From assembly GCA_001799795.1 (NCBI GenBank), contig MGUD01000019.1, forward strand, positions 1 through 54,283: a stretch of DNA of 54,283 nt, given 5' to 3'. The notes beneath the pieces are model-generated. The model was not told the origin of the DNA, did not search any database, and saw only the letters and a program-made list of their open reading frames with translations. Source of the stretch: Elusimicrobia bacterium GWC2_61_19. Lineage in GTDB: Bacteria > Elusimicrobiota > Elusimicrobia > Elusimicrobiales > UBA9959. A program made the position numbers and the translations under genes. Positions within the stretch are counted from its first letter, which is position 1. Every line of letters begins with the position of its first letter. This document shows, in pieces, positions 33,219 to 40,925 of this stretch.

Positions 33219-34177
33219 AGAACCTGTTCGCCTCGCTGCTCCTGTTGTTTGTTCTCTGTGTCCCCGTCCTTCAGGCCCAGGAGGCGTCGTCGCGTATCTA
33301 CACCCTTAAAGACGGCTCCACTATGACCTACGCCAGGCCCGGCCTATGGCGGACCATCGGCGCCGGGCCCTCCGACTGGGGGCTGTTCGTAAAAGAAAGT
33401 TTTAAAAAAGAAAGCCTGCCCTGGCTGGCGGCCATCGGCGCCTCTACCCTGATCCTTATCGAGTACGACCAGAAGATCTACGACAATACGCAGCGGCTGG
33501 GTAAAAAGCTCAACATCTCCCGGGAAGATAAAACCAAGACCTACCTCAAGATCGGCGGGGTATCCATTTTCCGCGGCCCCAGCGACCTGGGCTCGGCTAT
33601 GTATTTCCTCGGCGACGGCTGGGTGAACCTGGGGCTGTTCGGTTACTTCGAGACCTACGGCCTGGTAAAGAAAGACTGGCGCGCGGCGCAGACCGGCCAC
33701 CAGCTGGCCGAGGGTCTGCTGGTCACCGGTTTTACCACGCAGGTGATGAAACGCATGACCGGCCGCGAGACGCCGCGGGCGGCTACGGCGCCGCGCGGTG
33801 TGTGGCGGATGTTCCCGTCATTCAAGGATTTTCAGGCGCACCGCACCCGTTACGACGCTTTCCCTTCCGGCCACCTGGCCACCTGCATGATGACGGTTAC
33901 GGTGATAGCCGAGAATTACCCGGAAAAGAAATATGTAAAGCCGGTGGGCTACGCGCTGGTGGGAGCGTTAAGTTTTCAGATGGTCAATAACGGCGTGCAC
34001 TGGGCCAGCGACTACCCCCTGGGCCTGGCTGTGGGCTACGGCATAGGCAAGGCCATCGCCTCCGGGGGGCGCACGGCGGCCAGGCTTACCGGCCCGGTCA
34101 CGGCCTCCGCTGTCAGGTTCGCTCCTTATCTCTCTCCTGATGGGGCAGTAGGCGCCGGAATGACTTACCGGTTTTAA
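33215..34177 (+). CDS. PAP2-family phosphatase, secreted/membrane
   Basis: 320 residues from the ATG at 33215 (ATGA overlap with cysS; signal peptide MKNLFASLLLLFVLCVPVLQAQ). Phosphatase motifs: KRMTGRETPR (KX6RP-like), FPSGH, and HWASDYPLG (SRX5HX3D-like with the catalytic His and Asp). Probably dephosphorylates a lipid such as undecaprenyl-PP or PA in the periplasm. The end GMTYRF with terminal Phe is barrel-like, an odd feature. Confidence 0.85.
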   Translation: MKNLFASLLLLFVLCVPVLQAQEASSRIYTLKDGSTMTYARPGLWRTIGAGPSDWGLFVKESFKKESLPWLAAIGASTLILIEYDQKIYDNTQRLGKKLNISREDKTKTYLKIGGVSIFRGPSDLGSAMYFLGDGWVNLGLFGYFETYGLVKKDWRAAQTGHQLAEGLLVTGFTTQVMKRMTGRETPRAATAPRGVWRMFPSFKDFQAHRTRYDAFPSGHLATCMMTVTVIAENYPEKKYVKPVGYALVGALSFQMVNNGVHWASDYPLGLAVGYGIGKAIASGGRTAARLTGPVTASAVRFAPYLSPDGAVGAGMTYRF

Positions 34178-34194
34178 AAAAGCGTAATTTTTGG

Positions 34195-34200
34195 TAAAAT
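34195..34200 (+). promoter_or_regulatory. -10 box of tRNA-Gly
   Basis: TAAAAT 16 nt before the tRNA; the -35 is weak (TTTTAA, 34172-34177) and lies on the stop codon of the PAP2 gene. Confidence 0.4.
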
Positions 34201-34216
34201 ATTCATAACGGCAAAT

Positions 34217-34290
34217 GCGGGCGTGGTTCAGTGGTAGAACGCGACCTTGCCAAGGTTGAGATGTGGGTTCGATTCCCATCGCCCGCTCCA
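34217..34290 (+). tRNA. tRNA-Gly(GCC) with encoded CCA
   Basis: Acceptor GCGGGCG / CGCCCGC, D stem GTTC/GAAC, anticodon stem CGACC/GGTTG with loop TTGCCAA (anticodon GCC at 34249-34251), T arm GTGGG-TTCGATT-CCCAT, discriminator T, CCA at 34288-34290. All stems pair. Reads GGC/GGU codons. Confidence 0.97.
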
Positions 34291-34303
34291 AATTTAAATG
34301 TGT

Positions 34304-34330
34304 AGGCCATCCTTTCAGGATGGCCTTTTC
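34304..34330 (+). terminator. Terminator of tRNA-Gly
   Basis: Perfect 10-bp stem AGGCCATCCT / AGGATGGCCT with loop TTC, then TTT. Confidence 0.8.
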
Positions 34331-34335
34331 CATAT

Positions 34336-34397
34336 GCGGGCGATGGGAATATGTTCCTTATGGGGAGAGCTCGCTGCCGCTCGCATGTCGCCCGCTC
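34336..34397. repeat. Inverted and partial direct remnants of the tRNA-Gly 3' end
   Basis: 34336-34350 is the exact reverse complement of tRNA bases 34272-34286 (15 nt), and 34388-34397 (TCGCCCGCTC) is a direct copy of 34279-34288. The two remnants can also pair with each other over 8 bp. They lie at the junction between the tRNA and the AT-richer RiPP island and may be scars of integration. Confidence 0.55.
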
Positions 34398-34449
34398 GCT
34401 AAAAAACAAGCCATAACCGCGCAGATGTTCCCTGCGGACCTTTGTGGGG

Positions 34450-34478
34450 TTGCCATGTATATGTCGGTCTGCTATACT
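34450..34478 (+). promoter_or_regulatory. Promoter of the RiPP operon
   Basis: TTGCCA (34450-34455), 17-nt spacer, TATACT (34473-34478) with TGC before the -10 (extended). The GTCTGCTATA core is shared with the C11 peptidase promoter. Confidence 0.7.
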
Positions 34479-34520
34479 CTATTTGGGTTTCAGCGAAATA
34501 CTGATTACATAGGGGTTCCA

Positions 34521-35336
34521 ATGAAAGATATTTTTAAAATAGCGGGTATGGTGGCAGCCTTACAACTGTTTGGTAACATGGTCGTTGCTGCAACGGAAGC
34601 TACGGCCCAACCAAATGCCGGCAAATCCGCGGCGGTGACCACTCCCATTGAGAGCGAAACGGAATCGGCTTTCGCCTCCGATCTTAGCGCTGTCCAGGAC
34701 TTGCTTAAAGGGATCTCGCGTGAAAGAAAAATGACTCCCGGCCAGAGCAAAGAGTATATCGCAAAAGAGATGGAAAAAGCCCGGAAGTTTAGCGAGTTCG
34801 CAAAAACCACCCTGATCCCGCATAGCCTTGAGATAACGAAGAAGATGAAGGAGCCGGACACCCTTTTAGCGGAAGGGAAAGCCATGGTCGAAAAGGACGG
34901 TTCTTCATGGCAGGGCTATGACTATATGGCCAGCGGAAGCGTATTAAAAAACGACCTGGACGGGGCCATGGCTAATTTCAAGAAAGCCGCCAAGTACGCT
35001 CCCGACCTTCAAAAAGATTGGTATAACTATATGCTGGGGGCCTGCTATGCGGGGAAGAAGGACGACAAGAAGGCTCTGGGCTATTATGAGCGGGTAATTA
35101 GCAGGAACGATAACTGGATGGCAGTAAAAGGTGCTTATTTGGCCGCCAGTATGACGCTTGTCGGAAAGGACCCGGAAAAATCTGTTGCTTATTTTGACAA
35201 AGGCTATTCGCTACATACCCAGAGCGAGCAGGCCGTTCTTCTGAAGGCCGGTGTTTGCTCCAAATTTCAGGGCCTCGCAAAAGGTCCGGAAGCTTGCGGC
35301 AACCAACCTTTGAAAGACAGCTCAAAAGTGAATTAG
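34521..35336 (+). CDS. Exported TPR protein, first gene of the RiPP operon
   Basis: 271 residues from the ATG at 34521 (AGGGG 5 nt upstream; N-terminal signal-like MKDIFKIAGMVAALQLFGNMVVAA). A polar linker is followed by a helical part with two to three TPR-like repeats (about 125-235; DLDGAMANFKKAAKYAPD, DDKKALGYYERVISRND, DPEKSVAYFDKGYSLH). Likely periplasmic. It ends 12 nt before the peptide gene, so it is co-transcribed; immunity, peptide trapping or export help are possible roles, none proven. Longer upstream starts would run into the tRNA and are rejected. Confidence 0.75.
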   Translation: MKDIFKIAGMVAALQLFGNMVVAATEATAQPNAGKSAAVTTPIESETESAFASDLSAVQDLLKGISRERKMTPGQSKEYIAKEMEKARKFSEFAKTTLIPHSLEITKKMKEPDTLLAEGKAMVEKDGSSWQGYDYMASGSVLKNDLDGAMANFKKAAKYAPDLQKDWYNYMLGACYAGKKDDKKALGYYERVISRNDNWMAVKGAYLAASMTLVGKDPEKSVAYFDKGYSLHTQSEQAVLLKAGVCSKFQGLAKGPEACGNQPLKDSSKVN

Positions 35337-35348
35337 TAAGGAGATCAT

Positions 35349-35495
35349 ATGTCTAATCCGATGATAATTGAAACTAAGGGCTCCGGTTGTGCGGCCTGCG
35401 ACGATTGCGCCATGTGTGCGGCATGTATTCCCGGCATGAATATTGTCGGCCTTCTGGCCGGTATCGCTGGAGCCGGTACGATATCTAATTTCTAG
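35349..35495 (+). CDS. Cys-rich sactipeptide-like precursor peptide
   Basis: 48 residues. AAGGAG lies 5 nt before the ATG, the best ribosome site in the operon. Leader MSNPMIIE (8 residues) is followed by TKGSG and five cysteines exactly three residues apart (C14, C17, C20, C23, C26), then IPGMN and a Gly/Ala/Ile-rich hydrophobic half (IVGLLAGIAGAGTISNF). This parallels the subtilosin A precursor: 8-residue leader ending in Glu (MKKAVIVE), KGCATC, then IPDFEIAG and a hydrophobic end. The next gene is a radical SAM/SPASM enzyme, so Cys-to-alpha-carbon thioethers linking the two halves are expected. Five Cys rather than three is different from subtilosin. Confidence 0.8.
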   Translation: MSNPMIIETKGSGCAACDDCAMCAACIPGMNIVGLLAGIAGAGTISNF

Positions 35496-35557
35496 AAAAG
35501 AAATGGCCTCTTGTTGAAGCCGCTGTGGAGCGACTATTCCCCAAGTGCGCTAAACGA

Positions 35558-35594
35558 GAGGCGCGGGCTTCGCGATACGCGATACCTGCGCCTC
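35558..35594 (+). promoter_or_regulatory. Stem-loop between precursor and maturase genes
   Basis: 10-bp stem GAGGCGCGGG / CCTGCGCCTC (one G-T pair) with a 17-nt loop holding the direct repeat CGCGATACGCGATA. No T-run follows. Such hairpins after RiPP precursor genes usually give partial termination or mRNA protection and so an excess of precursor over enzyme. Confidence 0.55.
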
Positions 35595-35649
35595 GGTCGC
35601 GGCGTTGCCGGGTTTAGAACCTGTGCAGCCTTCCTGATAAAAAAACCTT

Positions 35650-37026
35650 ATGAGAAAATATATCGCGCTGACGGAGGGGCTGACCTTCCAGAGGCATCCC
35701 ACCGGCGCTACTTTGTTCAAGGTCGTGAAGGGCAGCGAAGGCCGGACGAACAAGTTCCGTAAAACCGTGAACATGGACGCCGCCAGGATACTTGAGCTCT
35801 GCGACGGAATTGCGCTAAATGACCTGCTTGAAAAGCACAACAGATCATATCCTGCGAGCCAATTGACCGAAGAAGTAGCTAACGCATTCTTCGCCGCTGC
35901 AGAAAAAGAAGAAATGATCTTCGTAAGTTCGGAGAAAACCGCCTGCGCTGTGCGGTTCGCGGGGTCGTACGATCACTATTTCCCGCAGCACAGTTCCATA
36001 GAGCTTACCGATCAGTGCAATTACCGCTGTAAACACTGTTACCGTGAAAGTTCTCCGGAGCGGAACAACCGCCTTGATTTCGGAAAGGTCAAGGAGTATA
36101 TAGAAGCACTTTGGGCGAATGGCGGTTCGGTGCTGGAGTTAACGGGCGGTGAGCCGCTGTTGTACGAGCATTTTTTTGAGGTCGTGGATTTCGCATATCC
36201 GAAGATGGGGATGGTATGCATCCTGACGAACGGCTATTACCTTCAGGAAGACGCAGTAAAGCGGTTGCTGAAGTATAAAGACAAGCTCGTCTTTAACATC
36301 AGCCTGGACAGCCATAAACCGGAGTTCCACAACGCGTTCCGCGGCAAGAGCGACGCCTACGAAAAAACCCTGAACGCAATGCGGCTGCTCGGTGAAAACG
36401 GATTCGTATACCGCGTGGCCATGTCGGTTTCCAGCGAGAACAATTACGATATCGCCGAAACCATACAGTTGGCCAGAAAATGCGGGGCAAAACTGTTCGC
36501 TTATACGCATGTCACCAATGTCGGAAGAGGCGGGGATGTTCTGGCCGCCGGCCGGCAGATGACGGAGGCGGATGTGAGAAAGATGGTAGATTATGAACTC
36601 CGGGTGAGGGAAGAAAACAAGGATATAATGCATTTTCTCACCGTGACGCAGGTCAACGAACTGAAGGCGACCAACTGCGGAATTATCCACCGGTCGGTCA
36701 CGCTCGGGCCTGACGGGGTAATAAGGCCTTGCATAATGTTCGGGGGCGACGTTATAGAGATCGGCAACATAAACAGGCAATCGTACAGGGAAATATTCGA
36801 GGGCGGCATAGGAAAAGCTTTCGCTCACATGAGCGGGCCTAAAGCCGAGGTCTGCGGTGATTGCAAGCACCTGTTCTACTGCGGAAATTGTATTTTGAGG
36901 GGCATACAGAAGGGGATGGAGCTTAACGGCTGCAAATGGCTGGAAAAGACCGGAGTGCTGAAGTATATTAAAGGGGCGCCCCAGCGCAGAGTCTGCGGAA
37001 ACGCCCAGGAGCCTTGTAATGGATAA
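35650..37026 (+). CDS. Radical SAM/SPASM peptide maturase with PqqD-like N-terminus
   Basis: 458 residues, close to AlbA (about 448). N-terminal PqqD/RRE-like domain (about 1-95; LTEGLTFQRHPTGATLFKV) for leader binding. Radical SAM cluster C123-x3-C127-x2-C130 in CNYRCKHC, followed by GGEPL and NISLD segments. C-terminal SPASM domain (about 340-440) with CGIIHRS, RPCIMFGG, CGDCKH, YCGNCILRG and GCKW: enough Cys for two extra 4Fe-4S clusters. Expected to make thioether bonds in the peptide at 35349. Overlaps the ATPase gene by 8 nt. No good ribosome site before the ATG. Confidence 0.88.
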   Translation: MRKYIALTEGLTFQRHPTGATLFKVVKGSEGRTNKFRKTVNMDAARILELCDGIALNDLLEKHNRSYPASQLTEEVANAFFAAAEKEEMIFVSSEKTACAVRFAGSYDHYFPQHSSIELTDQCNYRCKHCYRESSPERNNRLDFGKVKEYIEALWANGGSVLELTGGEPLLYEHFFEVVDFAYPKMGMVCILTNGYYLQEDAVKRLLKYKDKLVFNISLDSHKPEFHNAFRGKSDAYEKTLNAMRLLGENGFVYRVAMSVSSENNYDIAETIQLARKCGAKLFAYTHVTNVGRGGDVLAAGRQMTEADVRKMVDYELRVREENKDIMHFLTVTQVNELKATNCGIIHRSVTLGPDGVIRPCIMFGGDVIEIGNINRQSYREIFEGGIGKAFAHMSGPKAEVCGDCKHLFYCGNCILRGIQKGMELNGCKWLEKTGVLKYIKGAPQRRVCGNAQEPCNG

Positions 37027-37972
37027 TATCCTGGAAGTCGAAGGCTTGGTAAAGAAATACACGGCCGATAGCGGCGTGCTGGGAGTTAGTTTTTCTTTAA
37101 AGCCTGGCCGCATACTGGCTTACCTCGGTCATAACGGCGCGGGGAAGACCACAACCGTTAGGGCCCTGCTCGGGTTGCTGAGAATGGACTCGGGCCGCGT
37201 TTTATACGCCGGCAGGGAGTATGATACGTTTTCGCAGGAATATGACGGTGTTCGCCGGGACTACGGGGTGGCAATGGATTCCCCGGGCTTTTATCAGAAC
37301 ATGTCCGCGCTGAAGAATCTTGAGCTATTCTCAGGGTTCTATATGCTGACGGGGCCGGAATTTACGCAAAGGGCAGAGGTTCTTCTTAAAAAAATGGGGC
37401 TGTATGAGGTCCGGTCCAACCCTGTTAAGACATATTCAAAGGGTATGGCTCAAAAACTGGCTCTGGTCCGTGCCCTGCTGCACCGTCCCAAAGTGCTGTT
37501 CCTCGATGAGCCGATGAGCGGCCTGGACCCCGAGGCCAGGATCCTCGTGCGCGAGCTGCTCAGGGAGCTTGCGGAGAAGGATAATGTGGCGGTTTTGCTG
37601 ACATCTCACGACCTTAACGAGGTGGAACAAATTGCCGACGATATCGTTATATTAGAGAAGGGCCGCGTCATGCTTTCGGGAGGATTGGAGACTCTTAAGG
37701 CCTCGTTCCTGAAGGCTTTCGTTTATCTGCTGGTCCTGCCGGGCCGGCCTTCCGCCGAGGCGGTAGCCGCCATAGCCGCGGACCTTAAAGCTGATAAATA
37801 TTTATTCGAAGGGGATGCGCTGCGCGTAGAGCGTGCGGACGCGCTTGAGCTTACGGACGCCGCGGCCGCATGCGCCAAAGCCGGCCTGAAACTCGCGGAG
37901 TTCAAGCGGGCTACGGCCGGGCTTGAACAGATATATTTTGAATCCATCAACCGCAATGAGCATAAAGATTGA
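37019..37972 (+). CDS. ABC transporter ATPase (RiPP export/immunity)
   Basis: 317 residues. Walker A GHNGAGKTTTVRAL near residue 37, signature YSKGMAQKLALVRALL, Walker B VLFLDEPMSGLDP, H-loop TSHDLNEVEQ. The C-terminal 100 residues form the extra domain common in NatA/CcmA-type exporters. No peptidase C39 domain, so leader removal must be done by another protein. Starts inside the radical SAM gene and overlaps permease 1 by 17 nt. Confidence 0.9.
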   Translation: MDNILEVEGLVKKYTADSGVLGVSFSLKPGRILAYLGHNGAGKTTTVRALLGLLRMDSGRVLYAGREYDTFSQEYDGVRRDYGVAMDSPGFYQNMSALKNLELFSGFYMLTGPEFTQRAEVLLKKMGLYEVRSNPVKTYSKGMAQKLALVRALLHRPKVLFLDEPMSGLDPEARILVRELLRELAEKDNVAVLLTSHDLNEVEQIADDIVILEKGRVMLSGGLETLKASFLKAFVYLLVLPGRPSAEAVAAIAADLKADKYLFEGDALRVERADALELTDAAAACAKAGLKLAEFKRATAGLEQIYFESINRNEHKD

Positions 37973-38630
37973 TCCCGCGCTTTTCCGCTTCGAGCTGGAG
38001 CAGCTTTTTGCGAGCAGGCAGGGCTGGTATCTGATGGCGCTCGTCCAGTTCGTGCTCTGGATGTCCGCGCACAAATCCTCTGCCGGCCTTTACGTGGGGC
38101 TTCCTGATTATTGGTCCAACTATATACTGATAAACGGCTTTTGCCAGAGCCTTATTCTTAACCTGCTAGTGGCCGGCGAACTTTTGATAAAACCAAAAAA
38201 CGAGAAGACGATAGAAATGATGCTGGCTTCCGGCGTAAGCCTGCAAACGATAGCCGCGACCAACGTGGCGGTATGTGCCTCTTACAACGCGTTCTCGCTG
38301 CTGCTGGCGTTCTGGATACTGGGTCATTTTACGATAAAGCCTTCGTTCACGGCCGTTCACGCCCTCTCTTTCTTGGTGGTTATGGCGCTCAATCTTGTCA
38401 CCTTGGTTTGTGCCGGCTTTATCGCGCTGCAGACCAGGTACGGTTCGCGGTTATCCGGTTTCTTTCTGCTCTTATCGGTTGCGGTCAGCATCGCTGCCGC
38501 CGTCTTCGGTTTTTCTCTTAATACGTCTCCGTCCTTCCAGTTCGGGTTGCTTTTCGCGGCCTGTATTCTGGCAGGTCTGTCCCTTCTCCTGTTCCGTAAA
38601 TTAGACAGGGAGAAGGTGATTCTTTCATGA
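37956..38630 (+). CDS. ABC-2 type permease 1
   Basis: 224 residues from the ATG at 37956 (an earlier in-frame start at 37923 is less likely). About six membrane helices (WYLMALVQFVLWMSA, YILINGFCQSLILNLLVAG, SYNAFSLLLAFWILG and others), with GELLIKPKNEKTIEMMLASG, the short cytoplasmic helix of ABC-2 permeases. Works with the ATPase and permease 2. Confidence 0.8.
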   Translation: MSIKIDPALFRFELEQLFASRQGWYLMALVQFVLWMSAHKSSAGLYVGLPDYWSNYILINGFCQSLILNLLVAGELLIKPKNEKTIEMMLASGVSLQTIAATNVAVCASYNAFSLLLAFWILGHFTIKPSFTAVHALSFLVVMALNLVTLVCAGFIALQTRYGSRLSGFFLLLSVAVSIAAAVFGFSLNTSPSFQFGLLFAACILAGLSLLLFRKLDREKVILS

Positions 38631-39319
38631 AATACACGGGCACTTTTTTCCGGCTGACAGTGAAGGAACTGGGTTCTTCTTACCAGTTGTATTTATCCGT
38701 TGCGCTGCTCTCGGGCATCTTTTATCTGTTGCTGTCCAAAATAGGACCCGCATTGGCCGATCCAAAAGCGGCAGGCTTGGCGGCCGGACAACTTGTTTAT
38801 AGCACGCTTTCGAGCGGAATTGTTCTGGTTTTCTTGTTTTTGCAGCCGGTATTTCTTTCTGAGAAGCGGGAAGGAACGATAATTCCGCTATTATGCTCTC
38901 CCGCGGGCGCGAATGACCTTTTGTTCGGCAAATGCGCCGGCGTGACCGCGGTCGCCATGGCCGGGTCCTTGCTCTCCCTGGCTTTTCCTTTGGCGTTTTC
39001 CCCGGTCATTTTCAAAGCGATGCTCGCCCCCGGGGCTGTCGCTGCCGTATTTATAGTTTCCGGAATAGTGTTTTCGTATGTGGCAATTACAGGCATGCTG
39101 CTGCTGTGCCTATCGAACGTGAAAGTGGTTTATCCGGCGCTTTTCTTTATGAATTACGTCCCGGTAGCGCTTAACCGGTACAGTAAAGGCTATATGCAAG
39201 CTCATGGTTTAGGCGGCGCTAATTGGCTCCATCTCCTTAGCCTTGCAATCTTTCTGCTTTTCGCCGCAAGCATGCACAGGTTCTACTTCACGAAACAGCG
39301 AATAGTAAGATCCGCGTAA
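38627..39319 (+). CDS. ABC-2 type permease 2
   Basis: 230 residues, six membrane helices. ABC-2 pattern SEKREGTIIPLLCSPAGANDLLFGK after the second helix. ATGA overlap with permease 1. Last gene of the RiPP operon; the pair of permeases recalls the AlbB/AlbD set around AlbC in the subtilosin cluster. No AlbE/AlbF-like protease is present. Confidence 0.8.
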   Translation: MKYTGTFFRLTVKELGSSYQLYLSVALLSGIFYLLLSKIGPALADPKAAGLAAGQLVYSTLSSGIVLVFLFLQPVFLSEKREGTIIPLLCSPAGANDLLFGKCAGVTAVAMAGSLLSLAFPLAFSPVIFKAMLAPGAVAAVFIVSGIVFSYVAITGMLLLCLSNVKVVYPALFFMNYVPVALNRYSKGYMQAHGLGGANWLHLLSLAIFLLFAASMHRFYFTKQRIVRSA

Positions 39320-39332
39320 AGCGGACCCCAGA

Positions 39333-40394
39333 CTATTTTATTTTGCCGTCCACGCCGAAGATGTAGGCGAGGAGGGCGGCGCGGGCCCACATGCCGTTGC
39401 GCTCCTGGCGCCAGAAGACGGCGCGGGGGTCGTCGTCCACGGAGACCTCTATTTCGTGGCGGCGCGGCAGCGGGTGCAGGATCACGCAGGTCTTTTTAAT
39501 GAGCTTAAGGTGTTCCTGTTTGAAGTAGAAGGGGGAATAGTCCACGGCTTTGGATTCTCCGGACTTGTCGTGCTCGTCCTGGATGCGGGTCATGTAGATG
39601 GCGTCGGCGGTCTTCATCACGCCTTTGAAGTCCTCCGTTTCCTGGAACGGGATGTTGTGGCGCTTGAGGAAGTCCAGGATATCGGTTTCCATGCGGAATT
39701 CTTTGGGCGAGACGAAGGAGAGGGAGACGCCCTTGTAGTTCTTCATCAGGTAGCTGAGGGAACGCACCGTGCGGCCGCGTTTCAGGTCGCCCACCATCAC
39801 AATGTGCTTGTTATCCAGTTCACCGTCGAAGCTGCGGTACAGGGTGTAGGCGTCGAGCAGGGCCTGGGTGGGGTGCTGGTCCTTGCCGGAGCCGCCGTTT
39901 ACTATGGGCACGGGCCGGCCGGTGCGGTTCATCAGCCAGGCGGTCTTTTCCACAAAGCCGGGCGCGGGGTGGCGCATGATTATCATGTCGACGTAGCTGG
40001 AGAAGGTGCGGACGGTGTCTTCCGGGGTTTCGCCTTTTACTTCGGAGGAGGTGGAGGTGTCGCGGATCTCGGAGGTCTTGATGCCCAGGATGTGGCACGC
40101 GTTGAGGAACGACATGAACGTGCGGGTGGAGGGCTGGACGAAGTAGAGCATGGCGCGCTTGTCGGAGAGAAGGTTGCCCACGTGGTCGGCGCCGTCCTTT
40201 TTGCGCGTGATGGCCTTTAGCGCGGTGGCGGTTTTGAAGAGATGTTCGAGGAGCTCGCGGTTGAGCTGCTGGGCGAAGAGGCAGTCGTAGAGGCGGCCGT
40301 CGCGGGAGAAGTAGGGGATCTTTTCGGAGATGGGGCGGGGGTGGAAGTTCTCCCAGTCGGGCTGCACGCTGGTCATGGCCTGTGTTCTTTGCAT
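39333..40394 (-). CDS. pyrB: Aspartate carbamoyltransferase, catalytic subunit
   Basis: 353 residues, about 40 longer than E. coli PyrB owing to an N-terminal extension. Carbamoyl-phosphate motif QPSTRTFMSF, GGSGKDQHPTQALLDAYTL, aspartate-side GDLKRGRTVRSL and HPLPRRHEI. Second step of pyrimidine synthesis. AAGGAG 7 nt before the ATG at 40394. Convergent with the RiPP operon (13-nt gap, no terminator seen). No pyrI in the window. Confidence 0.93.
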   Translation of the reverse strand: MQRTQAMTSVQPDWENFHPRPISEKIPYFSRDGRLYDCLFAQQLNRELLEHLFKTATALKAITRKKDGADHVGNLLSDKRAMLYFVQPSTRTFMSFLNACHILGIKTSEIRDTSTSSEVKGETPEDTVRTFSSYVDMIIMRHPAPGFVEKTAWLMNRTGRPVPIVNGGSGKDQHPTQALLDAYTLYRSFDGELDNKHIVMVGDLKRGRTVRSLSYLMKNYKGVSLSFVSPKEFRMETDILDFLKRHNIPFQETEDFKGVMKTADAIYMTRIQDEHDKSGESKAVDYSPFYFKQEHLKLIKKTCVILHPLPRRHEIEVSVDDDPRAVFWRQERNGMWARAALLAYIFGVDGKIK

Positions 40395-40418
40395 GAGGGG
40401 CTCCTTGGGCGGCGAGTT

Positions 40419-40925
40419 TTAGATCTTTTTAACCAGGTCGAGCAGGACCAGCTGATTGCGGCGGTCTATTTTTACTTTGGCTATAACGGAACCGCTGCGG
40501 GCGTCTTTAAGCGGGTTGTCCTCGTTCAGGAAGAAGCGCTCTATGCCGTAGCGGGCGCCTGGTCCGCGCCAGCTGGGCTGCAGGGTGGCGCGGACCCAAT
40601 TGGGGCCCTGGGCTTCTTCGGAGCAGTCGGTGGCTTCGTACACGGGCACGGGGCCTTGCGGGGTTATGGCGGTCCGGCCAATATTCTCCAACTTCACAAA
40701 AAAGGCGCTGTTGTTTGCGACTATGCCCCGGCAGGCGCCGGCCTGAGGGTTGGATATTGTGTAGGTGAGGGCCACAAAGGTGCCGCTGAGCAGGTCGCGC
40801 GGGTCCACCGGCACCGTCTCAAGGTAGAACTCCGTGGAGTTGGCGGTCTTTGAGGAGAGCAGCCAGCCGCCCCAGGCGGCGAAGACTAATATCTGCAGAC
40901 CGAGCACTACGCGTAATTTATTCAT
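40419..40925 (-). CDS. GDYXXLXY domain protein
   Basis: 168 residues. One N-terminal membrane helix, then the family's DPRDLLSGTFVALTYTIS (a variant of the name-giving DPRDLL-GDYxxLxY box) and YGIERFFLNE. These proteins almost always pair with DUF2157/DUF4401 membrane proteins, as here: ATGA overlap with the upstream gene. Function unknown. Confidence 0.85.
   Translation of the reverse strand: MNKLRVVLGLQILVFAAWGGWLLSSKTANSTEFYLETVPVDPRDLLSGTFVALTYTISNPQAGACRGIVANNSAFFVKLENIGRTAITPQGPVPVYEATDCSEEAQGPNWVRATLQPSWRGPGARYGIERFFLNEDNPLKDARSGSVIAKVKIDRRNQLVLLDLVKKI

Noticed and set aside
34263-34520. N-terminal extension of the TPR protein reading back into tRNA-Gly
   Set aside because: It would overlap the tRNA and terminator; the ATG at 34521 has a ribosome site, a promoter and a signal peptide.
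35511-35762. Open frame across the precursor-maturase gap
   Set aside because: It overlaps the start of the radical SAM gene out of frame, crosses the hairpin and has no ribosome site or domain signs.
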